DNA of 64,000 nt from Streptomyces candidus (GTDB taxonomy: Bacteria; Actinomycetota; Actinomycetes; Streptomycetales; Streptomycetaceae), in NCBI RefSeq assembly GCF_014207445.1, contig NZ_JACHEM010000011.1, positions 62,001 to 126,000 of the forward strand, written 5' to 3'. Position 1 is the first letter of the stretch; every line of letters starts with the position of its first letter. The position numbers and the translations under genes were made by a program. Shown here piece after piece: positions 1 through 9,713 of this stretch. The notes beneath the pieces were generated by a model, which had not been told where the DNA came from, did no database searches, and saw nothing but the letters and a program-made list of their open reading frames with translations.

Positions 1-2
1 TG

Positions 3-233
3 GCGACGATGGACCTGGCCGGACCCGACACCATCGAGTGCGCCTTCCACGACATCAACGGCAAGGGCTACACCACGGTCCGCCTGCACAGCCTCTGGGC
101 GTCCCTGATCTTCGTCCTCGCCGCCCACGCGGCCTTCCCCGCCCACCCCCGGCTGCTCACGCACGGCTGGCTGCCACCGGGCTTCGAAGCCCGCGCGGCG
201 GCATACGGCAGGCCCTGCCCGTCGGTGCGGTGA
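3..233 (+). CDS. C-terminal end of an unidentified protein (partial)
   Basis: The reading frame is open from the left edge of the window and ends at a TGA at 231-233, so this is most likely the tail of a gene that starts outside. About 76 residues are visible. They contain one hydrophobic stretch (SLWASLIFVLAAHAAF) that could be a membrane segment, followed by a Pro/Ala/Arg-rich end. An internal ATG at 9 could start a 74-residue protein, but no ribosome binding site can be judged this close to the edge. I do not recognise the family. Confidence 0.4.
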   Translation, partial: ATMDLAGPDTIECAFHDINGKGYTTVRLHSLWASLIFVLAAHAAFPAHPRLLTHGWLPPGFEARAAAYGRPCPSVR

Positions 234-292
234 CGGCCCGTTCCGTACGCTGACGGCGGGCCCCGCGCGTACGGCCGAGGCCGCCCCCGCCC

Positions 293-700
293 TCAGCCCA
301 GCCGCGGGATCTCGATCGCCGGGCAGCGGTCCATCACCATCTCCAGGCCCGCCTCCCGCGTCCGTTCGTACGCCGCCGTGTCGATCACCCCGAGCTGGAA
401 CCAGACCGCCTTCGCGCCGACGGCGACGGCCTCGTCGGCGACCTGGCCCGCGAGGTCGCTGTTCACGAAGACGTCCACGACGTCCACCGGGAAGGGGATC
501 TCCGCCAGCGAGGCGTACCCGCCCTCGCCGTGCACCGTCTCCGCCTTGGGGTGGACGGGGACGATCCGCTTGCCGAAGCGCTGGAGGACGGCCGCGACGC
601 CGTAGGCCGCCCGCGCCTGGTTGGCGGAGAGGCCGACCACCGCCCAGGTGTCGCCGCTCTCGGTGAGAATCTTGCCGACGGTCGCGCTGTCGCCGTACAT
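293..700 (-). CDS. CoA-binding domain protein
   Basis: A 135-residue single-domain protein with the Rossmann-type CoA-binding fold, related to the nucleotide-binding domain of succinyl-CoA synthetase alpha. An N-terminal strand and loop (WAVVGLSANQAR), a middle segment resembling VDVFVNSD, and the family's usual C-terminal VMDRCPAIE with a conserved Cys can be seen. The exact cellular role of these stand-alone proteins is not settled. The ATG at 700 was chosen because GGAGG lies at 706-710; the frame is open further upstream but without coding character. It diverges from the YigZ-like gene at 783. Confidence 0.85.
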   Translation of the reverse strand: MYGDSATVGKILTESGDTWAVVGLSANQARAAYGVAAVLQRFGKRIVPVHPKAETVHGEGGYASLAEIPFPVDVVDVFVNSDLAGQVADEAVAVGAKAVWFQLGVIDTAAYERTREAGLEMVMDRCPAIEIPRLG

Positions 701-782
701 GCGGTGCCTCCCATGGGTGCGTGTGCTGGGGAGAACGTACCGGTGGGGCGGGGGATTCCCCCTTCCGCTTAGGGTGGGTGAA

Positions 783-1409
783 ATGGCAGAGCAGTACCGG
801 ACCGTCGCCCAGGAGGGCGTGCACGAGGCCGAGATCAACAGATCCCGTTTCCTGTGCGCCCTCGCGCCCGCCGCGACCGAGCAGGAGGCGCAGGACTTCC
901 TCGCCCGCGTGCGCAAGGAACACCCGGCCGCCTCCCACCACTGCTACGCGTACGTGGTCGGGGCCGACGCCGGGATCCAGAGGGCCAGTGACGACGGCGA
1001 GCCCGGCGGCACCGCGGGAGCGCCGATGCTCCAGATGCTGATGCGCCGCGAGATGCGCTACGTGGTCGCCGTCGTCACCCGCTACTACGGCGGGGTCAAG
1101 CTCGGCGCGGGCGGACTGATCAGAGCGTACGGGGGTGTGGTCGGCGAGGCCCTGGACGAGCTGGGGACGATCACCCGGCAGCGCTTCCGGCTGGCGACCG
1201 TGACCGTGGACCACCAGCGGGCGGGAAAGCTGGAGAACGATCTGAGGGCGACGGGGCGGTCGGTGCGCGAGGTGTCGTACGGGGAGGTTGTGACCATCGG
1301 GATCGGGCTGCCCGACGCCGATGTGGCGGCGTTCCGCGGCTGGCTCGCGGATGCGACGGCGGGGACGGCGGCGTTCGAGCTGGGCGGGGAAGCGTACGGC
1401 GACGCCTGA
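783..1409 (+). CDS. yigZ: YigZ/IMPACT family protein
   Basis: A 208-residue protein of the IMPACT (YigZ, UPF0029) family. The core is visible: RSRFLCALAP near the N terminus, then SDDGEPGGTAGAPML, and TRYYGGVKLGAGGLIRAYG, which is the family signature. A C-terminal domain of the YigZ type follows (about residues 130-208). Eukaryotic IMPACT acts in translational control through GCN1/GCN2; bacterial members have no firmly proven reaction. The start at 783 has only a weak purine-rich stretch upstream, and an in-frame GTG at 774 is possible. It lies about 95 bp before sbcD on the same strand. Confidence 0.85.
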   Translation: MAEQYRTVAQEGVHEAEINRSRFLCALAPAATEQEAQDFLARVRKEHPAASHHCYAYVVGADAGIQRASDDGEPGGTAGAPMLQMLMRREMRYVVAVVTRYYGGVKLGAGGLIRAYGGVVGEALDELGTITRQRFRLATVTVDHQRAGKLENDLRATGRSVREVSYGEVVTIGIGLPDADVAAFRGWLADATAGTAAFELGGEAYGDA

Positions 1410-1504
1410 GGAACCGCGTCAGCAGGGGTGCGCGGGATCTGAGGGGGAGCGGATTCCTCCGTTGCCGCCCTGGTTGTCGGACCCTGCCTTTACTCTCGTG
1501 AACC

Positions 1505-2671
1505 ATGAGGCTTCTGCACACGTCCGACTGGCACCTGGGCCGGTCCTTCCACCGCGTGGGACTGCTCGACGCCCAGGCCGCGTACCTCGACCACTTGGTG
1601 GCGACGGTCCGCGCGCACGAGGTGGACGCCGTGCTGGTCGCCGGGGACGTGTACGACCGGGCGGTGCCGCCGCTCTCCGCCGTGGAACTCTTCGACCGGG
1701 CCCTGCACCGGCTCGCCGCGGAGAAGGTGCCCACGGTGATGATCTCCGGCAACCACGACTCGGCCCGCCGGCTGGGCGTCGGCGCGGGCCTCATCGAACG
1801 CGCGGGGATCCACCTGCGCACCGACCCGGCGAACTGCGCCACCCCCGTCGTGCTGTCCGACGCGCACGGCGAGGTCGCCTTCTACGGGCTGCCCTACCTG
1901 GAGCCCGCCCTCGTACGGGACCTGCTCGGCGCGAGCCGAGCGCGGCACGAGCAGGTGCTGGCCGCCGCCATGGACCAGGTCCGCGCCGACCTCGCCACCC
2001 GGCCCGCCGGCACCCGCTCCGTCGTCCTCGCGCACGCCTTCGTCGCCGGTGGCGAACCCAGTGACAGCGAGCGCGACATCACGGTGGGAGGCGTCGCCGC
2101 CGTTCCCGCCGGGGTCTTCGCCGGCGTCGACTACGTCGCCCTCGGCCACCTGCACGGCGCACAGACCGTCACCGAACGGGTCCGCTACTCCGGCTCGCCC
2201 CTCGCGTACTCCTTCTCCGAGGCCACCCATCGCAAGACGATGTGGCTGATCGACCTCGGCCCGGCGGGCGAGATCGCCGCCGAGCGCCTCGACTGCCCCG
2301 TTCCCCGTCCGCTCGCCCGGCTCCGCGGCACGCTGGCGGAACTGCTCGACGACCCCGCGCTGGCCAGGCACGAGGGCTCCTGGGTGGAGGCGACGCTCAC
2401 CGACCCGGTGCGGCCCGACGACCCGATGGCCCGGCTCTGCGCGCGCTTCCCCCACACGGTCAGTCTGGTCTTCGCACCCGAACGTGCCCCCGAGAGCGAG
2501 CACCTCTCGTACGCCCAGCGCCTCAAGGGGCGCGACGACCGGCAGATCGCGGAGGACTTCGTGGCGCACGTACGCGGCGGCAGCGGGCCCGACGGCCCGG
2601 AACGGGCCGTGCTGCGGGGCGCGTTCGACGACGTGCGCGTCGACCAGGACGTGCGCGAGGTCGCCCGATGA
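1505..2671 (+). CDS. sbcD: SbcD, nuclease subunit of SbcCD exonuclease
   Basis: A 388-residue Mre11-like metallophosphoesterase. All phosphoesterase motifs are present in order: TSDWHLG near residue 7, AGDVYDR, GNHDS, the AHAF histidine and GHLHG. With SbcC it forms the cytoplasmic SbcCD complex, which opens DNA hairpins, trims DNA double-strand ends and cuts cruciforms. The stop codon overlaps the start of sbcC in ATGA at 2668-2671, so the two are translationally coupled and made in balanced amounts. The length is normal for actinobacterial SbcD. Confidence 0.96.
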   Translation: MRLLHTSDWHLGRSFHRVGLLDAQAAYLDHLVATVRAHEVDAVLVAGDVYDRAVPPLSAVELFDRALHRLAAEKVPTVMISGNHDSARRLGVGAGLIERAGIHLRTDPANCATPVVLSDAHGEVAFYGLPYLEPALVRDLLGASRARHEQVLAAAMDQVRADLATRPAGTRSVVLAHAFVAGGEPSDSERDITVGGVAAVPAGVFAGVDYVALGHLHGAQTVTERVRYSGSPLAYSFSEATHRKTMWLIDLGPAGEIAAERLDCPVPRPLARLRGTLAELLDDPALARHEGSWVEATLTDPVRPDDPMARLCARFPHTVSLVFAPERAPESEHLSYAQRLKGRDDRQIAEDFVAHVRGGSGPDGPERAVLRGAFDDVRVDQDVREVAR

Positions 2672-5600
2672 GACTGCACTCCCTGCTCCTCACCGCCTTC
2701 GGGCCCTTCGGCGCGACCCAGAAGGTCGATTTCGACGCACTGTCCTCCGGCGGTCTGTTCCTGCTGCACGGGCCGACCGGTGCGGGCAAGACCTCCGTTC
2801 TGGACGCCGTCTGCTTCGCCCTGTACGGCTCGGTGCCGGGTGCCCGCGAGGGACGCGGCCTCACCCTGCGCAGCGACCACGCCCCGCCCGGCGTGCTCAC
2901 CGAGGTCGTCCTCGAACTGACCGTCGGCGGACGGCGGTTGGCGGTCACCCGGCGTCCCGCGCAGCTCCGTCCCAAGAAGGGCCGGCGCACCGGGTTCGTC
3001 ACCGAGAAGGCGCAGAGCTGGCTCAGCGAGTACGACGCGCAGACGGGGCAGTGGCAGGCGCTCAGCCGTTCCCACCAGGAGATCGGCGAGGAGATCACCC
3101 AGCTCGTCGGGATGAACCGGGAACAGTTCTGCCAGGTCGTGCTGCTTCCGCAGGGGGACTTCGCGCGCTTCCTGCGCGCGGACGCCGAAGCCCGCGGCAA
3201 GCTCCTCGGCAAACTCTTCGACACCCGCCGCTTCGCCGCCGTGGAGGAGCGCCTCGCGGACCTGCGGCGCACCGCGGAACAGCAGGTCAAGGCGGGCGAC
3301 GACAGGCTGCTCGCGCTCGCCGAACGGACCGCGGAGGCAGCCGGACCGGCCGCCGCCGACTGGCCACGCCCCGAGGAGCGGCCCGGTGACCCCGGGCTGG
3401 CCGCCTCCGTGCTGACCTGGGCGGCCGTCGCCCGCAGCGGCGCGGTCGAGCGCCGCGACATCGCCGCCTGGGCGGTCGCCGCCGCCGAAAGCAGGCAGGC
3501 CGCCGCCCGCCGCGCCCTGGAGGAGCAGCGCGAACTGCTCCGGCTCCAGGAGCGGTACGCCGACACCCGGCGCCGCGCCGACGCCCTGGACTCCCGCCGG
3601 GAGGAGTACGAACGGTGGTGCGCCCGGCAAAAGCAGGCCCGCGCCGCCGACCGGGTCGCCCCCGCCCTGGCCGTGCGGGATGCCGCCGACCGGGAACACC
3701 GCGCCGCGGCACGGGCGTACGAAGACTCCCGCGCCCAGTTGCCGCCCGCCCTCATGGACGCCGGAGCCGACCAACTGGCCGAACGGGAACGGCGGATACG
3801 GCAGGAACTGGGCGGCCTCGACGCCGCCCGCCGGGCCGAGCGCCGCAGCGCCGACATCGCCGCCGAACGCGCCGCCCTGGACCGGGAGGCCCGCGCCGAC
3901 GACGAACTCCGCCAGGACGCCGACGACTGGCTCGCCGAGTGGGACTCCGTACGGCAGCGTCACCAGGAGCGCATCGAGGCCGCGCAGGAGGCGGCCACCC
4001 GGGCCGGCCACCTGGAGTCGCAGCTGGAGCCCGCCCGCGCCCGGCTCGACGCGGCCCGCCGCCGCGACGGCCTCGCCGAGCAGGCCGACCTGGCGGCACA
4101 GGAGCTGCAGGCCGCCGGAACCGCGGCGGGCGACGCCCGCGAACGCTGGCTCGACCTGCGCGAACGCCGGCTGAGCGGCATCGCCGCCGAACTCGCCGCC
4201 CAACTGGCCGACGGCGAAGCCTGCAAGGTCTGCGGCGCCACCGAACACCCCGCGCCCGCCCGCGCCGGGGCCGGTCACGTCGACCGCACCGCCGAACAGG
4301 AGGCCGAGGCGGAGTACGGCCGAGCCGACGAGTCCAGGGCCCGCGCGGAGAGCGACCTGTCCCGGCTGCGGGAGAACCTCGCCGCCGCGCAGGCCGCGGC
4401 CGGTGACGCGAGCGTCGCCGAACTCGCCGCGCACGCACAGGAGTTGCAGCGCGATTACGCGACGGCGCACGCGCGCGCGGGCGACATGCACGCCGCGCGG
4501 GAAGCACTCGACCGGGCGGAGGGGGAGTACACCCGTCGGCTCGAAGACCGCGAACAGGCAGCACGCCGCAGCGCCGCACGGACCTCGCACCGCGAAGCCC
4601 TCGACCGCGAACTGGCCGCCCTCGCCCAGGAGCTGACCCGGGTCCGCGGCGAAGCCGGCAGCGTGGAGGAGCGCTTCGGGCTGCTGCGCCACCGGGCCGA
4701 ACTGCTCGCCGGGGCCGCGGAGACGGTACGGGCCTACGAGGCGACGGCACAACGGCTCAAGGAGGCCGACGGCGTACTCGCGGACGCCGCGTTCAAGGCC
4801 GGCTTCGTCACCCCCCAGGACGCCGCGGACGCCCTCCTGGACGACGTCGGGCACCGCGACCTCCAGCACCGCATCGACGCCTGGCAGTCCGAACGGGCGG
4901 CCGTCGCCGAACGGCTGCGGGAGAGCGACGCCGCCGAAGCCGCCGCACGGCCGGCCGCCGACCCGCAGGAGGCACGGGTCGCACTCGACGCCGCCGAACG
5001 CGCCCAGCGCGACGCCACCTCCGCGTACGACTCGGCCCGCGAACGCTGCGCGGCTCTGACCCGCCTGGCCCGGCAGGCCGAAGCGGAGGCACACCGGCTC
5101 GGCCCGCTGCGCGAGGAGTACGAACGCGTGGCCCGCCTCGCCGGACTCACCGCCGGCACCTCCGCCGACAACGAACGCAGGATGCGCCTGGAGTCCTACG
5201 TCCTCGCGGCCCGCCTCGAACAGGTCGCCGCTGCCGCGACCGCCCGCCTGCACCGCATGTCCGACGGCCGCTACACCCTCGTCCACTCCGACGAGCGGAC
5301 GGCCGGCAGCGGCACCCGCAGGGCCGGACTCGGACTGCACGTCGTCGACTCCTGGACAGGCCGCGAGCGCGACACCTCCACCCTGTCCGGCGGCGAGACC
5401 TTCTTCGCCTCGCTGGCACTCGCGCTGGGCCTCGCGGACGTGGTCACCGACGAGGCGGGCGGGGTGCGCCTGGACACCCTCTTCATCGACGAAGGGTTCG
5501 GCAGCCTCGACGAGGCGACCCTGGACGAGGTCATCGACGTCCTCGACGCCCTGCGTGAACGCAACCGCAGTGTGGGCATCGTCAGCCACGTGGCAGACCT

Positions 5601-5673
5601 GCGGCAACGCATCGGCACCCGGCTGGAGATCGTCAAAGAGCGCAACGGCTCGGCGGTGCGTCACCACCTCTGA
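2668..5673 (+). CDS. sbcC: SbcC, SMC-like ATPase subunit of SbcCD exonuclease
   Basis: A 1001-residue Rad50-like ATPase. Visible parts, in order: Walker A GPTGAGKTS at about residue 35; a QVVLLPQGDFARFL Q-loop region; a long Ala/Arg/Glu-rich coiled coil; a zinc hook CxxC (C519 and C522, CKVCG) at its tip; a second coiled-coil arm; then LSGGETFFASLALALG (ABC signature) and Walker B LFIDEGFGSLD near the C terminus. It powers SbcD and tethers DNA ends through zinc-hook dimerisation. The ATG overlaps the sbcD stop. The very high Arg/Ala/Glu content makes long open frames appear on the opposite strand here; these are shadows. Confidence 0.96.
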   Translation: MRLHSLLLTAFGPFGATQKVDFDALSSGGLFLLHGPTGAGKTSVLDAVCFALYGSVPGAREGRGLTLRSDHAPPGVLTEVVLELTVGGRRLAVTRRPAQLRPKKGRRTGFVTEKAQSWLSEYDAQTGQWQALSRSHQEIGEEITQLVGMNREQFCQVVLLPQGDFARFLRADAEARGKLLGKLFDTRRFAAVEERLADLRRTAEQQVKAGDDRLLALAERTAEAAGPAAADWPRPEERPGDPGLAASVLTWAAVARSGAVERRDIAAWAVAAAESRQAAARRALEEQRELLRLQERYADTRRRADALDSRREEYERWCARQKQARAADRVAPALAVRDAADREHRAAARAYEDSRAQLPPALMDAGADQLAERERRIRQELGGLDAARRAERRSADIAAERAALDREARADDELRQDADDWLAEWDSVRQRHQERIEAAQEAATRAGHLESQLEPARARLDAARRRDGLAEQADLAAQELQAAGTAAGDARERWLDLRERRLSGIAAELAAQLADGEACKVCGATEHPAPARAGAGHVDRTAEQEAEAEYGRADESRARAESDLSRLRENLAAAQAAAGDASVAELAAHAQELQRDYATAHARAGDMHAAREALDRAEGEYTRRLEDREQAARRSAARTSHREALDRELAALAQELTRVRGEAGSVEERFGLLRHRAELLAGAAETVRAYEATAQRLKEADGVLADAAFKAGFVTPQDAADALLDDVGHRDLQHRIDAWQSERAAVAERLRESDAAEAAARPAADPQEARVALDAAERAQRDATSAYDSARERCAALTRLARQAEAEAHRLGPLREEYERVARLAGLTAGTSADNERRMRLESYVLAARLEQVAAAATARLHRMSDGRYTLVHSDERTAGSGTRRAGLGLHVVDSWTGRERDTSTLSGGETFFASLALALGLADVVTDEAGGVRLDTLFIDEGFGSLDEATLDEVIDVLDALRERNRSVGIVSHVADLRQRIGTRLEIVKERNGSAVRHHL

Positions 5674-5819
5674 CGATATGTGGCCCCCCTCTCGCAGGGA
5701 GACCCAGCCGCGTCGTGCCGACTGTGTGAGCACACCGGACGGCCGGACGCGTACGCGTCCACCGGAGCGGTGCAGCGAAGACCACGCGCAGCTCCGTGGC
5801 GAGCAGGGGCCGACCCGCG

Positions 5820-6266
5820 TCAGGGGCTTATCGCGCGCCGCGGCAGCGGCGAGGAGTATACGACGCTCGTCGTCACCGAGCCGAGCGCGCCGATCCGGCC
5901 CGACACCTCCTCCAGGTGCTGCATGGAGCGGGCCGCGACCTTCAGCACGAAGCAGTCGTCGCCCGTGACGTGGTGCGCCTCCAGTACCTCGGTGGTCGCG
6001 TCCAGGAGATCGTGGAAGGGCTTGTAGTTCCCGTGCGGATAGCGGAGCCGGACGAATGCCAGGATCGGCATCCCGAGCCGCTCGGGCTCGACCACGGCCG
6101 AGTACCCGGAGATCACACCCGCCTCCTCCAGCCGGCGCACCCGCTCGGTCACGGCGCTCGACGACATCGAGACGGTACGCGCCAACTCGGCGAAAGTGGC
6201 ACGCCCCTCCCGTTGCAGCGCTTCAAGAATGCGCCAGTCCGTGGCGTCAGGTGAATATCCGGTCAT
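5820..6266 (-). CDS. Lrp/AsnC family transcriptional regulator
   Basis: A 148-residue protein. The N-terminal winged helix-turn-helix is clear (DWRILEALQREGRATFAELARTV, then SSSAVTERVRRLEEAGVI), followed by a RAM/AsnC ligand-binding domain (FVRLRYPHGNYKPF..., GDDCFVLKVAA). Such proteins form octamers and sense amino acids or related metabolites. It is transcribed divergently from the rhodanese gene at 6360 with 93 bp between, so that gene is the natural target. The ATG at 6266 has no ribosome binding site; an in-frame GTG at 6272 is an alternative. The 3' end is convergent with sbcC. Confidence 0.9.
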   Translation of the reverse strand: MTGYSPDATDWRILEALQREGRATFAELARTVSMSSSAVTERVRRLEEAGVISGYSAVVEPERLGMPILAFVRLRYPHGNYKPFHDLLDATTEVLEAHHVTGDDCFVLKVAARSMQHLEEVSGRIGALGSVTTSVVYSSPLPRRAISP

Positions 6267-6323
6267 GCGCACAGACAACAGGGGAATCCACGGCAGATCA
6301 AGAGATGTTCCGGGGCAATCCAC

Positions 6324-6352
6324 TTCAGCCCTGCGCTCATCGCTCGTAGATT
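6324..6352 (+). promoter_or_regulatory. Candidate promoter of the rhodanese gene (leaderless)
   Basis: A good -10 hexamer TAGATT lies at 6347-6352, seven bases before the ATG at 6360, with a weak -35 TTCAGC at 6324-6329 (17-bp spacer). This spacing would place the transcript start on or next to the start codon, and no ribosome binding site is present. Both facts fit a leaderless mRNA. Confidence 0.4.
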
Positions 6353-6359
6353 TTCAGCC

Positions 6360-6857
6360 ATGACCCACACCACGGCACAGCCTGCGGCTTCCGCTTCCCA
6401 CCCCGTTCTCCGTGTCCCGCCGGCGTCTCCCGCTGCCGCCGCCGCGTACTTCGGGGCAAGCCTCGCCTTCTACGCCGACGTTTCGGACGTCGCCGCCGCA
6501 CTCGCCCCGGGCACCGACCCCGGCTTCGTGCTCATCGACTCCCGGTCCCCGGAGTCCTGGGACCAGGGACACATCCCCGGCGCCCTCCACCTGTCCACCG
6601 CCCTGATCCCCGAGCAGGCCGGGCGTCTTCTCGACAGGGACGTCCCCGTCGTCACCTACTGCTGGGGCCCCGGCTGCAACGGCGCCACCCGCGCGGCCCT
6701 CGCCCTCGCGCAATTCGGTTACCAGGTGAAGGAGATGCTCGGCGGCATCGAGTACTGGATCCGCGAGGGCTTCGAGGTCGAGACGTGGCAGGGCCGCGAG
6801 CAGCGTGCGGCGGACCCGCTGACCGCACCGGTCGGCGCGGACGACTGCGGCTGCTGA
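6360..6857 (+). CDS. Rhodanese-like sulfurtransferase
   Basis: A 165-residue single rhodanese domain. The fold hallmarks are VLIDSRSPESWDQGHIPGALHL in two parts (about residues 57-78), then the active-site loop beginning at C101 (CWGPGCNGATRAAL, with a second Cys at 106). The active Cys would carry a persulfide in sulfur transfer; the donor and acceptor are unknown. The C terminus ends in CGC, an extra Cys pair. It is divergent from an Lrp/AsnC gene, probably its regulator. No ribosome binding site is present; it is probably leaderless. Confidence 0.9.
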   Translation: MTHTTAQPAASASHPVLRVPPASPAAAAAYFGASLAFYADVSDVAAALAPGTDPGFVLIDSRSPESWDQGHIPGALHLSTALIPEQAGRLLDRDVPVVTYCWGPGCNGATRAALALAQFGYQVKEMLGGIEYWIREGFEVETWQGREQRAADPLTAPVGADDCGC

Positions 6858-6942
6858 GACCCCACCGGGAACGGTGCACGCCCCGCGCACCGGAGCGAAA
6901 TTCCGCGGCGCCGGAGCGCCGCGCCTGCCAGGATGGCGGACC

Positions 6943-7800
6943 GTGCCCAGGTTTCCGCAACCCGCCCCCGAGGACCTGCGCCGCGATTCGCGGCCCCTCC
7001 TCGGCCGTACCGCACTGGTCACCGGCGCGAGCCGCCGCGACGGCATCGGATACGCGGTGGCCCGCCGCCTCGCCGCGTACGGTGCCGGTGTCTACCTCCA
7101 CCACCACGTCCCGCACGACGTCGCACAGCCGTGGGGCGCGGACCCCGAAGGCGCCGAAGGAGTGGCCGCGGGCGTCCGCGAAGCACGCGCCGACCCGGAG
7201 GCCGTCGTCGCGCACGGCCCCGGCGACCTGACCGGCCCCACGGCCCCCGCCGAGCTGATCGCCACCGCGACCGGAGCACTCGGGACCGGCCGCCTCGACA
7301 TCCTCGTCGCCAATCACGCCCTGAGCGGGCACGACGGACCCCTCGACCACATCGACGCGGCGATGCTCGACGCCCACTGGGCGACCGACACCCGCTCGGT
7401 GATCCTCCTCGTCCAGGCGTACGCACGCCTGCGGGCCGCCCTTGCGGACCGCCCCCCGGGCGGCCGGATCCTGATGATGACCTCGGGGCAGGACCTCGCG
7501 GGCGGCATGCCGGGGGAGGTCGCGTACGCCCTGGCCAAGGGTGCGCTCGCCTCCGCGACCCGCACCCTGGCCACCGCCCTGGCCGACCTCGCGGTGACCG
7601 TCAACACCGTCAACCCGGGTCCGGTGGACACCGGTTACCTCGACGGCGAGGCGCACGACGCCGTCGCCGCGAGGTTTCCGTCCGGGCGGTGGGGAACGCC
7701 CGACGACCCGGCCCGGCTGCTCAGCTGGCTCGCCACGGACGAGGCGCAGTGGGTGACGGGACAGGTCATTGACTCGGAAGGCGGCTTCCGCCGGGGCTGA
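6943..7800 (+). CDS. Short-chain dehydrogenase/reductase (SDR)
   Basis: A 285-residue oxidoreductase of the classical SDR fold. The cofactor motif is a slightly unusual TGASRRDGIGYAVA near the N terminus, NHA follows in the middle strand, and the catalytic Tyr/Lys are in YALAKGAL. The NTVNPGPVDTG segment and the C-terminal GQVIDSEGGF are typical of FabG-like members. The substrate cannot be read from the sequence. The GTG at 6943 is favoured because purine-rich AGGATGGCGGA precedes it; an ATG at 6874 would add 23 residues of non-coding character. Confidence 0.87.
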   Translation: MPRFPQPAPEDLRRDSRPLLGRTALVTGASRRDGIGYAVARRLAAYGAGVYLHHHVPHDVAQPWGADPEGAEGVAAGVREARADPEAVVAHGPGDLTGPTAPAELIATATGALGTGRLDILVANHALSGHDGPLDHIDAAMLDAHWATDTRSVILLVQAYARLRAALADRPPGGRILMMTSGQDLAGGMPGEVAYALAKGALASATRTLATALADLAVTVNTVNPGPVDTGYLDGEAHDAVAARFPSGRWGTPDDPARLLSWLATDEAQWVTGQVIDSEGGFRRG

Positions 7801-7910
7801 CAGCTGCGCGAACCGCGGTGGAGGAGCGGTGCGAGCCGCCGGTCAGGAGCGGACACCGGGCCCGGCCGAAGCGCGTCCGGACCCGGAACCCGCATCCCCC
7901 CGAAACGCGA

Positions 7911-9593
7911 TCAGAGCCGCGACAGCTCGTCCACCAGGTCGTCCAGGCCCAACGACCCCTGTGACAGCGCCGCCATGTGCCACGCCTTCAGGTCGAAGGA
8001 CGCGCCGTGCGCCTTGCGGGCGTTGTCCCGGCCCAGCAGCCAGGCACGCTCACCGAGCTTGTAGCCGATGGCCTGGCCCGGAATGGACAGATAGCGGGTG
8101 ATCTCACTGTCCACGAAGTCCGCCGGACGCCCGCTGTGCATGCCGAAGAACTCCTGCGCCAGTTCCACCGTCCACCGCTCGCCCGGGTGGAACGGCGAAT
8201 CCGCCGGGATCTCCAGCCCCAGGTGCATGCCGATGTCGACGATGACGCGCGTCGACCGCATCATCTGCGCGTCCAGGTAGCCGAGCCTGCGCTCGGCGTC
8301 CGGGAGGAAACCCAGTTCGTCCATCAGACGCTCGGCGTACAGCGCCCAGCCCTCGCAGTTGGCGCTGACCTGGCCCACCGACGCCTGGTACCGGGAGAGC
8401 CGGTCGGCCACGTGCGTCCACTGCGCGAGCTGGAGGTGATGGCCGGGAACGCCCTCGTGGTACCAGGTGGTCACCAGGTCGTACACCGGGAAGCGGGTCT
8501 CGCCCATGGTGGGCAGCCAGGTGATGCCGGGACGGGAGAAGTCCTCGGAGGGTGCCGTGTAGTACGGGGCCGCCGCGCCGCCCGGAGGGGCGATGCGGGA
8601 CTCCACCTTGCGCACGCGCTCGGCGAGTTCGAAGTGGGTGCCGTCCAGCGCGTCGACCGCCTCGTCCATCACGGACTGGAGCCAGTCGCGGACCTCCTCG
8701 ACGCCCTCGACGTGGGTGCCGTGTTCATCGAGCCAGGCGAGCGCCTTCCACGGGGTGGCGGCCCCCGGCAGTACCTTCTGCGCCTCCTCCTTCATCTCGG
8801 CGAGCAGGCGGTGGTACTCGGACCAGCCGTACGCGTACGCCTCGTCCAGGTCCAGGTCGGTGCCGTTGTAGGCGCGCGACCACAGCGCGTACCGCTCCCG
8901 GCCCACCGCGTCCGGCGCGCCCTCGACGGCGGGTGCGTACACGTCGCGCATCCAGTCGCGCAGCGCGGCGACCGCCGCGGTCGCCGCCCGGCCCGCTGCG
9001 TCCAGCTCCCCGCGCAGGGCCTCGGGGCCCGGCGCCACCAGTTCCTCGAACCAGCCCACCCCGTCACCCGCCCATTCGGTGAGCTGCTCGACGAAGGTGG
9101 CGGTCGGCCGCGGGCTGCCCAGCAGGCCCTTCGCCAGGCCGAGTTCCAGCGACGCGCGATAGCCCTCGAACGCCTTCGGGACGCCGCGGAGCCGCTCCGC
9201 CAGGTCCGCCCAGTCCTCCTCGGTCTCGGTCGGGGACAGCGCGAAGACCTCGCGGACGCTGTGCGCGGGTCCGCTGAGGTTGCTCACGGTCCGCAGGTCC
9301 TCCTGGGCCGCGTGCACCGCGAGTTCCGCGGTCAGCCGCTCGCGCAGCAGCCGCCCGCACCGACGCTCGGCGTCGCTGTCGGCGCCGGGCAGCTGCTCCG
9401 CGTCGGCCAGGGCGCCCAGCGTGCGGCGGGCCAGGTCGGCGACGGCCTGCCGGCCCTCGGGGGAGTAGTCGGGGAGGGCCCGGGCGCTCTCCTTCACCCC
9501 CAGATAGGTACCGAGGACGGGGTCGAGGGCGATGAGGTCGTCGACGTACGCGTCGGCGACCTGGCGGGGCAAGGGCTTGCTGATGTCTGACAT
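7911..9593 (-). CDS. DUF885 family protein (putative metallopeptidase)
   Basis: A 560-residue cytoplasmic protein of the DUF885 family, seen in many actinobacteria. Its most telling motif is YHEGVPGHHLQ in the C-terminal half, an HExxxxH-type element that in this family is thought to bind metal. No signal peptide is present. The biochemical reaction of the family is poorly known, so peptidase activity is inference. The ATG at 9593 is supported by GAGGA eight bases upstream. The 3' end is convergent with the SDR gene. Confidence 0.85.
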   Translation of the reverse strand: MSDISKPLPRQVADAYVDDLIALDPVLGTYLGVKESARALPDYSPEGRQAVADLARRTLGALADAEQLPGADSDAERRCGRLLRERLTAELAVHAAQEDLRTVSNLSGPAHSVREVFALSPTETEEDWADLAERLRGVPKAFEGYRASLELGLAKGLLGSPRPTATFVEQLTEWAGDGVGWFEELVAPGPEALRGELDAAGRAATAAVAALRDWMRDVYAPAVEGAPDAVGRERYALWSRAYNGTDLDLDEAYAYGWSEYHRLLAEMKEEAQKVLPGAATPWKALAWLDEHGTHVEGVEEVRDWLQSVMDEAVDALDGTHFELAERVRKVESRIAPPGGAAAPYYTAPSEDFSRPGITWLPTMGETRFPVYDLVTTWYHEGVPGHHLQLAQWTHVADRLSRYQASVGQVSANCEGWALYAERLMDELGFLPDAERRLGYLDAQMMRSTRVIVDIGMHLGLEIPADSPFHPGERWTVELAQEFFGMHSGRPADFVDSEITRYLSIPGQAIGYKLGERAWLLGRDNARKAHGASFDLKAWHMAALSQGSLGLDDLVDELSRL

Positions 9594-9713
9594 GCGGACA
9601 TCCTCGTACGGGAGGGGCCTCCGCGTCACTGGCGTTCCTGGCCGGAACCGCGGTCGCCGCGGGCACGGCGGCCCGGGGATCCGGGGATCCGGGACCGGAG
9701 GGGCGGACGCTGT

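Noticed and set aside
2185..5733. Very long open frame on the minus strand opposite sbcD/sbcC
   Set aside because: It is a by-product of the high-GC, Ala/Arg/Glu-rich sbcC sequence. It has no recognisable domain, and the plus strand carries all SbcC motifs.
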